DNA from: Bacteroidales bacterium
GTDB taxonomy: Bacteria > Bacteroidota > Bacteroidia > Bacteroidales > UBA7960
Direction of reading: 5' to 3'
Assembly: GCA_003557965.1 (NCBI GenBank)
Contig: PWND01000115.1
Span: 1-40,545 of the forward strand
DNA length: 40,545 bases
Part shown: in pieces, positions 1 through 8,193 of the stretch
Layout of the letters: every line of letters begins with the position of its first letter
How positions within the stretch are numbered: the first letter of the stretch is position 1
Notes under the pieces: generated by a model
Told to the model about the DNA's origin: nothing
What the model saw: the letters and a program-made list of their open reading frames with translations, nothing else
The model's database searches: none
Position numbers and translations under genes: made by a program

Positions 1-555
1 CAGGCCATTGACGACAGGGCTGTTATTCCTGTTTCTGTAAACCTACAATCTATACTTCGCCTTAATGTTGTATCCGGCGGTAGTATTGAGTTTAACTTTA
101 ACACCCTTGATGATTACGAAAATGGGATTAACTCTGGTGGTACAAACGCAGGATATCAAACCAAGTTTAATGTTGCTTCATCTGTTGACTGGAACGTCTT
201 TATGTATGCTGAAGATGCTACATTACAAGGAACTGATGAAATAGGCGGTGCAAATACTATGACTATAGACAACATTGGTTATCACCTGGATTATGATGGT
301 GATGGTCTTGAGGATGATTATGATGGCAACTTTGATGAAGGCAACCCAACAGCATTAACAGCTGATGAAAACGAATTGTTAGTGGGTTATGATGAAGACC
401 CTATTGCAGGCGACATTAACAGAAATGCTTTTGTTATAAACTGGAGGTGTGGAACACGTGAAGGGAACATGCTGGATGAAACAATTCTGGAGCAAGGCCT
501 GGCAGCAGATCGCTATGCAACTAATGTGTTTTTATTGCTTCAACCTGCTGAGTAA
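1..555 (+). CDS. Partial (5' truncated by window) secreted beta-strand-rich protein, possibly pilin/DUF4402-like
   Basis: Frame 1 is open from base 1 (QAIDDRAVIPVSVNLQSILRLNVVSGGSIEFNFNTLDDYENGI...) to TAA at 553-555. Ends in an alternating hydrophobic strand (YATNVFLLLQPAE). The pilin-like call is inference. Confidence 0.7.
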   Translation, partial: QAIDDRAVIPVSVNLQSILRLNVVSGGSIEFNFNTLDDYENGINSGGTNAGYQTKFNVASSVDWNVFMYAEDATLQGTDEIGGANTMTIDNIGYHLDYDGDGLEDDYDGNFDEGNPTALTADENELLVGYDEDPIAGDINRNAFVINWRCGTREGNMLDETILEQGLAADRYATNVFLLLQPAE

Positions 556-594
556 GAACAACACGAAAATTCAATAATTTGGAAAAGGCTTTAC

Positions 595-628
595 TTCCCG
601 GATGTTACCATCCGGGAATATTTTATTT
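595..628 (+). terminator. Rho-independent-like hairpin
   Basis: Perfect 10-bp stem TTCCCGGATG (595-604) / CATCCGGGAA (609-618), 4-nt loop TTAC, followed by TATTTTATTT. Confidence 0.75.
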
Positions 629-661
629 ATCTTCTTTATTCGTTTAAAAGAACGCAATTAG

Positions 662-1228
662 ATGCCTCAAATTAAAAAGAAGTTAATAATACCAATATGC
701 TTATTGTTTTGCATATTAACAGAAGTGCATGCCCAAAGAACAAGAGCCCCTTTCACTCAAAATATTAACAGAGACAGTAATAAAGAAGAGGAAAGTGTTA
801 ATATCAGGTTAGAAAGTGGAGGAAATGTTCCTTTTCATATTAATTCTTTTAGAAAATATGTTGAAGGTGATGAGTTACATGCCTGGACAAGGTTTGCTTT
901 GTTGATTGAGAATCTTGACCCTGCAGATACCTGGAGATTAGAAGTTTTGGCAAGTGACAGTGAGTTAGCAGGAGACTATGGAAGAGAGCTTGATTTACAT
1001 TATATTTCAATTTCAGCAAACCATTTTAACGTTGACTCAGAAGATTTGGATTACTTTCCAGTAAATGAATTGTCAGACATCCCGCAAACTTTAGTGACGG
1101 GTTCAGGAGATGGGTTATTTGTGATAACAATAAACTATAGTATAGGAAAGGATCCTGGCAACAGGCTACTTGGTGAATATCCGGATTATTATTTTGTAAA
1201 TTTATATTTTGACCTTAAACAAGACTAA
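662..1228 (+). CDS. Small secreted hypothetical protein, possible second subunit of the surface-fibre cluster
   Basis: 188-aa ORF with signal peptide (KKKLIIPICLLFCILTEVHAQ). C-terminus is a predicted beta strand (YYFVNLYFDLKQD). Confidence 0.75.
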   Translation: MPQIKKKLIIPICLLFCILTEVHAQRTRAPFTQNINRDSNKEEESVNIRLESGGNVPFHINSFRKYVEGDELHAWTRFALLIENLDPADTWRLEVLASDSELAGDYGRELDLHYISISANHFNVDSEDLDYFPVNELSDIPQTLVTGSGDGLFVITINYSIGKDPGNRLLGEYPDYYFVNLYFDLKQD

Positions 1229-1249
1229 ACGAAACTCAGTTTATTGCAC

Positions 1250-4200
1250 ATGAAGCAATTACATACATATAGCATACTGCTGATTTTTTTGCTTACATGT
1301 TTAACAGAATCATATTCTCAATTCAATAATAACAACTTTAATCGCTCTAATTCTTATATTACTGCGGAATTCAAAAATGAAAACATAATAATAAAGCCTG
1401 AAACAACTTTTTTTAATGTGTTGTTTATTGAAAATAAGGGCGAACAAAGAGAAGAAGTTTTTATTGATATAAATGTTCCTGTTGGATGGTCTGTAATTGC
1501 ATTAGAAGACAGGTCATACCATATTAACCCCGGAGATACTCTTTTGCTGCCTATCAGGGCAGCTCCTGCAAGAGGTGTTGAAGGTAACATAGGCTATTCT
1601 TTGATTGCCGCTGTTAATAATCGCGATGGTGATACATACACTAATGCTTATTGTTTTGTTCAAATTGAAAGGCAATCCGACTTGCAGTTCAGGGCAATCA
1701 CCAGGATGGGCTACTTTGACCAGCAAACAGGAGAAAGCGAGCTTTCATTCAGGTTAATTAACCGTGGCAATATTAGTGAATTGGTTTATTTAAGTTTTCA
1801 ATCAACTGAAAACGTTGCCATTGTAAATGAAAGAGACAACATCTACAGCATGGATGTAATGCTAAGTGCTCGCAGCGATACTACAATTACACTACCTGTT
1901 AAAGTTGTTGAAGACCATAATTTACACAACGGGAGCTTATTCAGGATTGACCTGAAAGGCCATACAATTGACAGGGAATTCGGCACATCTTTTTGGTTTA
2001 ATCATACAGTAAGCCAGTATAAATATAATATCCCTGAATCTGAAAAAATTCTTATAGCTGAAATAGCTGCACAAAATTTATTTAGTGATCAAAATACAAT
2101 ATTTTCAGGGGGAGTAAGAGGGGTCTTATTGCTTCCGGAAAGCCGTGATTTCAAGTATCGATTTTACAGGCATGGTGGTGCCCCCTCAAGTGATTTTCTC
2201 AGATACAGCAGGGCAAGAGTCTCTTACAACTCTCCTTTTATGGGCATTACGGTTGGTGACATCTCCGCATACAACCTGAAGTATGGTGGAGGTAAAGGAA
2301 CAGAAATTGTTTACAGAATGCCCGGTGCATTCCAGGTGTCGGCAATGGCAAACCGCAACACCTTCAGGCCAATTACAAACTATGGGATTAGTATTAACGA
2401 ACGTTTATCTTCTGTAAGGTTGGGTACAGAGCTTGCTTATACAGAAAACGAAATATTGAATAATTATGCTTATCTCGGCACCCTTAGAGGATCTGCAAGG
2501 CTCGGCAGAAACCATTATATAAAAACAACTGCTGGAATTAGCAGTGTTCATTATATGCATAATGAAAGTACTAATTTAGGTTATGGTTTGTTGTTTGATT
2601 ACAGTGGTAGAATTGGAAATGCAAGAATTAGAATCAGAGAGCATTTGGGAACGCCGGAATATTATGGCAGATACTCCGGAAGGCATAACCTCACAACAAC
2701 AGTTTTATATCCTTTTGAAAGTGGCTTGCAGCTATATTTTAGTGGATTTGACCAAAGATACAGGCCTTTGGTTGAAACTCATGAAGGCATTACATCTGAC
2801 AGGTTCCTGGATAACAGATCGGCAAATTTAATACTTAGAAAATTTCTTGACCAGGGATTTCTCATATATGGCGGCCCTGTTTACCAGGGAAAATCTACTA
2901 ACAGTTTCTTCCTGTTTGATGGTGAAAACCCTTTTACCACACATTCTGCCAAATTCACACTTGGCACAAGGCTAAATGAAGGAGGCCTGAGCTTTAACCC
3001 TGCTGTAACTATGGGATATACTTTTATTACTGACCACTCAATCCCCGAACCCGGAACTCTCAGGCATGATATTAGAAACAGTGATGGAAAATTCTTCAAT
3101 AGCCTTTTTACTTTGAATTTAAGAAGTTCGTGGTGGGGAGCATTTATTAACTATTATTACGGGCCATATACTGTTAACCAGGAAATCTCTCAATTCTACT
3201 ACGACATTTCTGCTCACTCTGTTAGGCTTATGCCGTATCTTGAGAGATTTATTTATAAAGATATTGTTTTCCTTTCTTCTAAGCTGAGTTTTACTTATGA
3301 TTTTGCTTTCAAAACAAGCAGAATTAACCTTATGAACCAACTTGATGTTTATTTTGAACACGACTTCAAATTTTCTTTATTGAATACCTATGGTTATCAA
3401 CTCACTACTGATTTAGTTACCGACCAGAAATACACATACTCTCACCTCTATTTTGAAGCAAGGCTTACAAAAGAATTCAACTTCAACCAACCTCGCATTA
3501 GATATTACGACCTGAAAATCAGTCTTTTTAAAGATTTAAATGGAAATCTTATCAGGGACCCTAACGAGCCCGGTGTCAGAGATATTCTTGTAAGTATAAA
3601 AAGTATTGATCCTCATAAATATAAAGATTATGATGTTGATTATCCTCCTCCTGATAAATTAGTTTCCATGAGCTTATTATCAGGCATGGACGGAACTGTT
3701 ACATACGAAAACTTGCCAATGGGCATTTACAAAATAGAGCTGACAAATGTTGGAAGAGACCAGGATAAGTACTTCCCTGATGAAAGTTCTTTTATTGTGC
3801 ATGTTACCCGGGATAAAACAGTTTACGTTCCATACCTTGAAAGAAACAAAATCTTTGGAAGGGTAATTATGAATCGTAGCAGGTTATCAACCCTGGGCAG
3901 GATCGAGCTTGGAAACATAAAAGTGACTGCTGTTGATAGCAAAGGTAGAGAAACCGCCACTCTTACTGATTCAAGGGGGCATTTTGAAATGTATGTACCA
4001 AGTATTGATTATTACGTTGTTTCGATAAGAGATATTTTTAGTGATCACTTTAACCTTAGACAAAACCATTTTAGGGCAAATCTAAACGGTTTTAAACAAT
4101 TTGAAGTTAACTTTGTATTCGATGAAATCCGAAGGCATGTTGAATTTACTCCTACTCCTTCAGATATTGAGGCTGAAATCAGAAGAGTAGGACGAACTAA

Positions 4201-4804
4201 CCTGTCGGGGATAGTTAGAGATGCCTCAACCTTAAGGCCATTAAGAGCTCAAATTGAAGTAGTTGACAATAAAACCGGCAACAGCATTACTCAAACAATT
4301 TCCGACAGGGCAAATGGAAGATATAGTGCCAGCTTTGTAACAGGAGAAGATTACATGCTCATTGCCAATGTAAGTGGATACTGGATGCACTCCGAAAGGT
4401 TAAGCCTTGACCAGTTTCTGACTATTCAAGATATTGAAGTTGATATTTTGATGGAAAGCATTGCTGTAGGATCAAGGTTCCAGCTAAATAACCTGCACTT
4501 TGCTCCCGAAAGCGCTGAAATACCAACGGAGGCATTCCCGGAGCTTGACAGGCTGATTAAGCAGCTTAAAGACAATCCTAATGTGAGAATCAGAATAGAA
4601 GGACACTCTGATGCAGTTGAAACTCTGGAAGACAGAACATTGTCTCTTAGCAGGGCTGACGCTGTGATGAGGTATATGGTACAAAACGGTTTCGGAAATA
4701 TTGAGTACACAGGACGGGAAGATTCTCAGCCAGTGGCTCCAAATGATACAGAAGAAAACAGAAGAAGAAACAGGAGAGTTGAAATTATTATTGTTGACAG
4801 GTAA
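1250..4804 (+). CDS. Large outer-membrane protein: N-terminal Ig-like region, usher-like beta-barrel, SdrB/CarboxypepD-like modules, C-terminal OmpA domain
   Basis: ORF called from TTG at 1244; first ATG at 1250 precedes a signal peptide. Barrel region contains VGDISAYNLKYGGGKGTEIVYRMPG. Contains SLFKDLNGNLIRDPNEPGVRDILV (SdrB-like) and a C-terminal OmpA motif (LHFAPESAEI...IRIEGHSDAVETLEDRTLSLSRADAVMRYM...NRRRNRRVEIIIV). Confidence 0.85.
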   Translation: MKQLHTYSILLIFLLTCLTESYSQFNNNNFNRSNSYITAEFKNENIIIKPETTFFNVLFIENKGEQREEVFIDINVPVGWSVIALEDRSYHINPGDTLLLPIRAAPARGVEGNIGYSLIAAVNNRDGDTYTNAYCFVQIERQSDLQFRAITRMGYFDQQTGESELSFRLINRGNISELVYLSFQSTENVAIVNERDNIYSMDVMLSARSDTTITLPVKVVEDHNLHNGSLFRIDLKGHTIDREFGTSFWFNHTVSQYKYNIPESEKILIAEIAAQNLFSDQNTIFSGGVRGVLLLPESRDFKYRFYRHGGAPSSDFLRYSRARVSYNSPFMGITVGDISAYNLKYGGGKGTEIVYRMPGAFQVSAMANRNTFRPITNYGISINERLSSVRLGTELAYTENEILNNYAYLGTLRGSARLGRNHYIKTTAGISSVHYMHNESTNLGYGLLFDYSGRIGNARIRIREHLGTPEYYGRYSGRHNLTTTVLYPFESGLQLYFSGFDQRYRPLVETHEGITSDRFLDNRSANLILRKFLDQGFLIYGGPVYQGKSTNSFFLFDGENPFTTHSAKFTLGTRLNEGGLSFNPAVTMGYTFITDHSIPEPGTLRHDIRNSDGKFFNSLFTLNLRSSWWGAFINYYYGPYTVNQEISQFYYDISAHSVRLMPYLERFIYKDIVFLSSKLSFTYDFAFKTSRINLMNQLDVYFEHDFKFSLLNTYGYQLTTDLVTDQKYTYSHLYFEARLTKEFNFNQPRIRYYDLKISLFKDLNGNLIRDPNEPGVRDILVSIKSIDPHKYKDYDVDYPPPDKLVSMSLLSGMDGTVTYENLPMGIYKIELTNVGRDQDKYFPDESSFIVHVTRDKTVYVPYLERNKIFGRVIMNRSRLSTLGRIELGNIKVTAVDSKGRETATLTDSRGHFEMYVPSIDYYVVSIRDIFSDHFNLRQNHFRANLNGFKQFEVNFVFDEIRRHVEFTPTPSDIEAEIRRVGRTNLSGIVRDASTLRPLRAQIEVVDNKTGNSITQTISDRANGRYSASFVTGEDYMLIANVSGYWMHSERLSLDQFLTIQDIEVDILMESIAVGSRFQLNNLHFAPESAEIPTEAFPELDRLIKQLKDNPNVRIRIEGHSDAVETLEDRTLSLSRADAVMRYMVQNGFGNIEYTGREDSQPVAPNDTEENRRRNRRVEIIIVDR

Positions 4805-4821
4805 CTTAATATATACTAATT

Positions 4822-5199
4822 ATGAAATTACCGGCTTTTTTAATACTCGTATTGCTTTTCGTTATTTCTGCTTGCGATAAAGAAGAAGAAGAATTTTACT
4901 TTGAGCTTGATGATCTTTTAGAAACACATTGGGGAATACCACATGTTATTGAGCCGGGACAAGAAGATATTGATTTAGCAGCACCCACGATATTTTACCC
5001 TGATGGCTATGTTAATATTGGCCCTGACAGAACGGATTTCTGGAGGATTAAAGACTCCAGAAGTATCTTTTTGGATGAAGCCGGAGAAGATTGGTTTTTT
5101 ATAAACCTAAGTCCTGACACTATGTATGTTGAAAAAACAAAATATCCTCAAGGTATATTTTTAGGAAAATACATTTATCATCCGATGGAATATAACTAA
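4822..5199 (+). CDS. Putative lipoprotein
   Basis: 125 aa with lipobox-like N-terminus LVLLFVISACDKEEEE; 17 bp downstream of the OmpA-fused gene. Confidence 0.7.
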   Translation: MKLPAFLILVLLFVISACDKEEEEFYFELDDLLETHWGIPHVIEPGQEDIDLAAPTIFYPDGYVNIGPDRTDFWRIKDSRSIFLDEAGEDWFFINLSPDTMYVEKTKYPQGIFLGKYIYHPMEYN

Positions 5200-5255
5200 G
5201 CGTTGAAAAACATATACACTGAAAATTTATAATTATAAAAACGAAAAAAATCTTT

Positions 5256-5282
5256 TTTGTAAAGAAAAAGTGATTATATTTG
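5256..5282 (+). promoter_or_regulatory. Bacteroidota-type promoter upstream of tRNA-Gly
   Basis: TTTG at 5256-5259 and TATATTTG at 5275-5282, fitting the TTG / TAnnTTTG consensus; 18 bp upstream of the tRNA. Confidence 0.5.
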
Positions 5283-5299
5283 CAACCTCAAAAGCAAAA

Positions 5300-5372
<73 letters not shown>

Positions 5373-5376
5373 CAGC

Positions 5377-5402
5377 AACCTCTGAGAAAGAGGTTTTTTT
5401 TT
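5377..5402 (+). terminator. Rho-independent terminator between tRNA-Gly and tRNA-Leu
   Basis: AACCTC (5377-5382) / GAGGTT (5390-5395) stem followed by a T run. Confidence 0.65.
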
Positions 5403-5414
5403 ACCACTCAAGTT

Positions 5415-5499
5415 GCCCGGGTGGTGGAATTGGTAGACACGCAGGACTTAAAATCCTGTGGCCATTGCGGCCGTGCCGGTTCGATCCCGGCCCCGGGTA
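5415..5499 (+). tRNA. tRNA-Leu (anticodon UAA)
   Basis: 85-nt class II tRNA; acceptor GCCCGGG/CCCGGGT, anticodon stem-loop CAGGACTTAAAATCCTG, variable arm, T-arm GGTTCGATCCC. Confidence 0.95.
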
Positions 5500-5529
5500 C
5501 TTTTCTTTCAAGCATTACAAGCCACCAAT

Positions 5530-6165
5530 ATGAAACTATTTTCAAAAAAGAAAAAAACTGCAAAATGCCCCTACTGTGGGTATATTTTTAAAGAAGCACC
5601 CCGGGTAAAAATTAAATGCCCGGAGTGTCAAAATCGTATATACATCCAAAAAGGAAAGAATAAAACTGAGCTTTATACAGAAAAAGATCATGAGGAGCTT
5701 ATTATTCTTCACTATTTAGAATCTATTGGATATTCTAAAAAACAATATCAAAAGTTTAAATCTGACTTTGAAAATAAGTCAAGGGAAAGCACTGATCACA
5801 AAGATGCTTTATGGGCGTTATATGGCTATTTATTAAAGGAAAGTGCTAAGAAAGACGACTATAATGCCATGAGCATAATATATAGCCTTATGGCAACTAT
5901 GCAGTTAGACACTCCCGCTGAATACCTGAAGCTTAGAAAATTAAGCGGAGAAATGGAGCTTTTATCATTTAAAACGGACTCAAAGTTTGACCTTGAGGTT
6001 GAAATACTTACCACAAAAAATTCATGTGATTATTGTAAAAAGTTCAGTAAAAGGCGATACACCCTGGAAAAAGCTCTTGAAGAACTACCATTACCACTCC
6101 TTGAATGTGACCAAGGGGCTGAATGTAGGTGCTGTTATGGGATAAACTCAAAAGAAAAAGTCTAA
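5530..6165 (+). CDS. Zinc-ribbon-containing hypothetical protein
   Basis: In-frame ATG at 5530 (MKLFSKKKKTAKCPYCGYIFKEAPRVKIKCPECQNRIYIQ) with CPYC/CPEC ribbon. The ORF-track start at 5458 lies inside tRNA-Leu and is unlikely. Confidence 0.8.
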   Translation: MKLFSKKKKTAKCPYCGYIFKEAPRVKIKCPECQNRIYIQKGKNKTELYTEKDHEELIILHYLESIGYSKKQYQKFKSDFENKSRESTDHKDALWALYGYLLKESAKKDDYNAMSIIYSLMATMQLDTPAEYLKLRKLSGEMELLSFKTDSKFDLEVEILTTKNSCDYCKKFSKRRYTLEKALEELPLPLLECDQGAECRCCYGINSKEKV

Positions 6166-6998
6166 TTAATACTTAATTTTATCCTGCTACCTGTTATTTC
6201 TGTTAACAAATTCAAGCCTCGATGATCTTTAGCAGAAAATGTGTTATTTGTTAGTATTTTAAAATCGCTGAAACGATTTGAACTCTCCATAAAAGACATT
6301 ACACTATTAAATGCTTCTTTCGAATCATTAGTTGATTCATATTCGAAAGTAATAATTTTATAATCATCGTATTCAAGCATTACAGCTTGATTAACATTAA
6401 ACACATCCTGAAACCCCAAAGAGTAAATATTGTTTAATGCCAAAGGCCCAAGAATATAAGTAAAGTGCTGTGTTGGTTTTTCATAATATAATTCCTTAAA
6501 TAATGATGGAGGGGTTCCATAGCTATCAATGCCTTCAATTATGTTTGCCATTAATATAAAGTAATCCATCCTCATCCCCTTTTCTGCAAAATCAACTCCT
6601 GAAATAGTAATATAATAATTGCTTTTCCAAATACTCATAAACTTATTCTCAAAAATAATCCACGGTGAAGGCTCTATTTTCAAAAAGGTATTTCCTTTGT
6701 TCATGCTAAACGCCCCGAAAGCAGCGCTGTCGCTGTCCATTCTGTAAACTTCCACATAAAGCCGGCCTTTTTCAGGGTGAATATAATCCACCGCTGCCAC
6801 ATCACTAAATCCAAACTCCATATATAAATCTGCAGCACCATTAATCAAAAAAAACAAATCATCTCCTTCGTAAAATAAAACATCATTTGCTTCCCAGCCT
6901 TCCTGCCATCCGGCTGAAGGCAAAATATCTTTTGAAGACTGCGACATTAATTGGAATCCAATTAAGAAACATGTTAAACTAAAAGCTACTTTTTTCAT
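6162..6998 (-). CDS. Secreted protein, DUF6599-like
   Basis: 278 aa with signal peptide; YMEFGFSDVAAVDYIHPEKGRLYVEVYRMDSDSAAFGAFSM resembles DUF6599 from memory. Confidence 0.7.
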   Translation of the reverse strand: MKKVAFSLTCFLIGFQLMSQSSKDILPSAGWQEGWEANDVLFYEGDDLFFLINGAADLYMEFGFSDVAAVDYIHPEKGRLYVEVYRMDSDSAAFGAFSMNKGNTFLKIEPSPWIIFENKFMSIWKSNYYITISGVDFAEKGMRMDYFILMANIIEGIDSYGTPPSLFKELYYEKPTQHFTYILGPLALNNIYSLGFQDVFNVNQAVMLEYDDYKIITFEYESTNDSKEAFNSVMSFMESSNRFSDFKILTNNTFSAKDHRGLNLLTEITGSRIKLSIN

Positions 6999-7068
6999 CT
7001 GTTAAAGTTTTTGTTATTAATATACAACGTTCCTAGTATAGTCATCTTGTCATTTATGGCGAGATTGA

Positions 7069-8118
7069 CTATATCATATTTCCACCGGATTTTTTAATTT
7101 TGTTTTCCAGTTCATTTTCAATTTCTTCAATAGATGGTAATTTTGTTTTAAAACTTTCAGGGATAGCGTCAGTTAAGCGGTATTCACTAATTCCCATTGG
7201 TTTATTTATATCTCTGAGTGCGTATTCAACTTCAATTTTATCTTTACTCTTGCATAAAAGAATTCCTATTGATGGATTGTCGTCAGTTTTCCTAAGTTGG
7301 CTATCAATTGCTGACAAATAGAAGTTTAACTTTCCAGCGTATTCAGGTTTGAATTTTCCTGATTTTAATTCAATAATTACATAACAGCGTAGATCAACAT
7401 GATAGAATAGCATGTCTATGAAGTAGTCGTTTTCGCTAACTTCTATCTTAAACTGTCTGCCAAGAAAAGCAAATCCTTTACCGAGTTCAAGTAAAAATTT
7501 TGTGATATGTTTTGTTATCTCGTCTTCAATTGCTTTTTCAAGAGCACCATCTTCTAATCTCAGAAAATCAAAGTTATAAGGATCTTTTAAAGTTTGTTCA
7601 GCTAATTTTGATTGATGTGCTGGAAGCGTGTGTTTAAAATTGTGTGCAGCCTTGCCAATTTTTCCGAAAAGGTTTTTCTTAATTTGCAGTTCAAGAGTGT
7701 CTCTATCCCATCCATTTTCTACTGTTTTTAAAATATAAAATTCGGCTTCATCAAGGTCCTTTGTTTTGGATATTATCACTCGATTGTGACTCCATGGAAT
7801 TTGTGCCACAGTCTGTGGCACAAATTGATATTTCTGAGAATAGAGCTTATACCATTGACTCATGGCGTATAAATTCCTGCGAGAAAAGCCTTTGATTTGA
7901 GGAAATTCATGCTTTAGCTCAATAGCAGCCTTTTCGATAAAACTACTCCCCCAATTTGCTTTTTCTTGCTTTTGAGCAATTGATTTCCCTATATCCCAAT
8001 ACAATTCGATTAACTGTGAATTGATTGAAAAGGCAACCCTTCTCTGTGCTTCATGAATTTTGGATTTTATCTCAATTATCCAATTCCCAAATTCCGTTAT
8101 GTTTACTTCTTGGCTCAT
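7069..8118 (-). CDS. YhcG-like PDDEXK nuclease domain protein (DUF1016)
   Basis: LYWDIGKSIAQKQEKANWGSSFIEKAAIELKHEFPQIKGFSRRNLYAMSQWY, VAQIPWSHN, and nuclease core DYFIDMLFYHVDLRCYVIIELKSGKFKPEYAGKLNFYLSAID. Confidence 0.92.
   Translation of the reverse strand: MSQEVNITEFGNWIIEIKSKIHEAQRRVAFSINSQLIELYWDIGKSIAQKQEKANWGSSFIEKAAIELKHEFPQIKGFSRRNLYAMSQWYKLYSQKYQFVPQTVAQIPWSHNRVIISKTKDLDEAEFYILKTVENGWDRDTLELQIKKNLFGKIGKAAHNFKHTLPAHQSKLAEQTLKDPYNFDFLRLEDGALEKAIEDEITKHITKFLLELGKGFAFLGRQFKIEVSENDYFIDMLFYHVDLRCYVIIELKSGKFKPEYAGKLNFYLSAIDSQLRKTDDNPSIGILLCKSKDKIEVEYALRDINKPMGISEYRLTDAIPESFKTKLPSIEEIENELENKIKKSGGNMI
7798..7826. repeat. 29-bp perfect palindrome within the yhcG-like gene
   Basis: AATTTGTGCCACAG-T-CTGTGGCACAAATT: 14-bp arms around a single central base. 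Confidence 0.95.
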
Positions 8119-8193
8119 AAAGCGAATATAATCATATTGGTCTATTCTATCATTTTTTAAATTGGAGGCAACAATTAATCATATTATCCAAAG

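Noticed and set aside
1-5199. FimA/Mfa1-type (type V) Bacteroidales fimbriae
   Set aside because: The small proteins have ordinary signal peptides rather than lipobox fimbrillin N-termini where visible, and an usher-like barrel is not part of type V fimbriae.
7037-7073. Inverted repeat TATAGTCA/TGACTATA at the 3' end of the yhcG-like gene
   Set aside because: Only 8-bp arms in AT-rich sequence with no following T run on the relevant strand; not enough to call a terminator or mobile-element end.
7069-8118. Complete restriction-modification or toxin-antitoxin locus around the yhcG-like gene
   Set aside because: No methylase, specificity subunit, helicase or antitoxin gene on either side.
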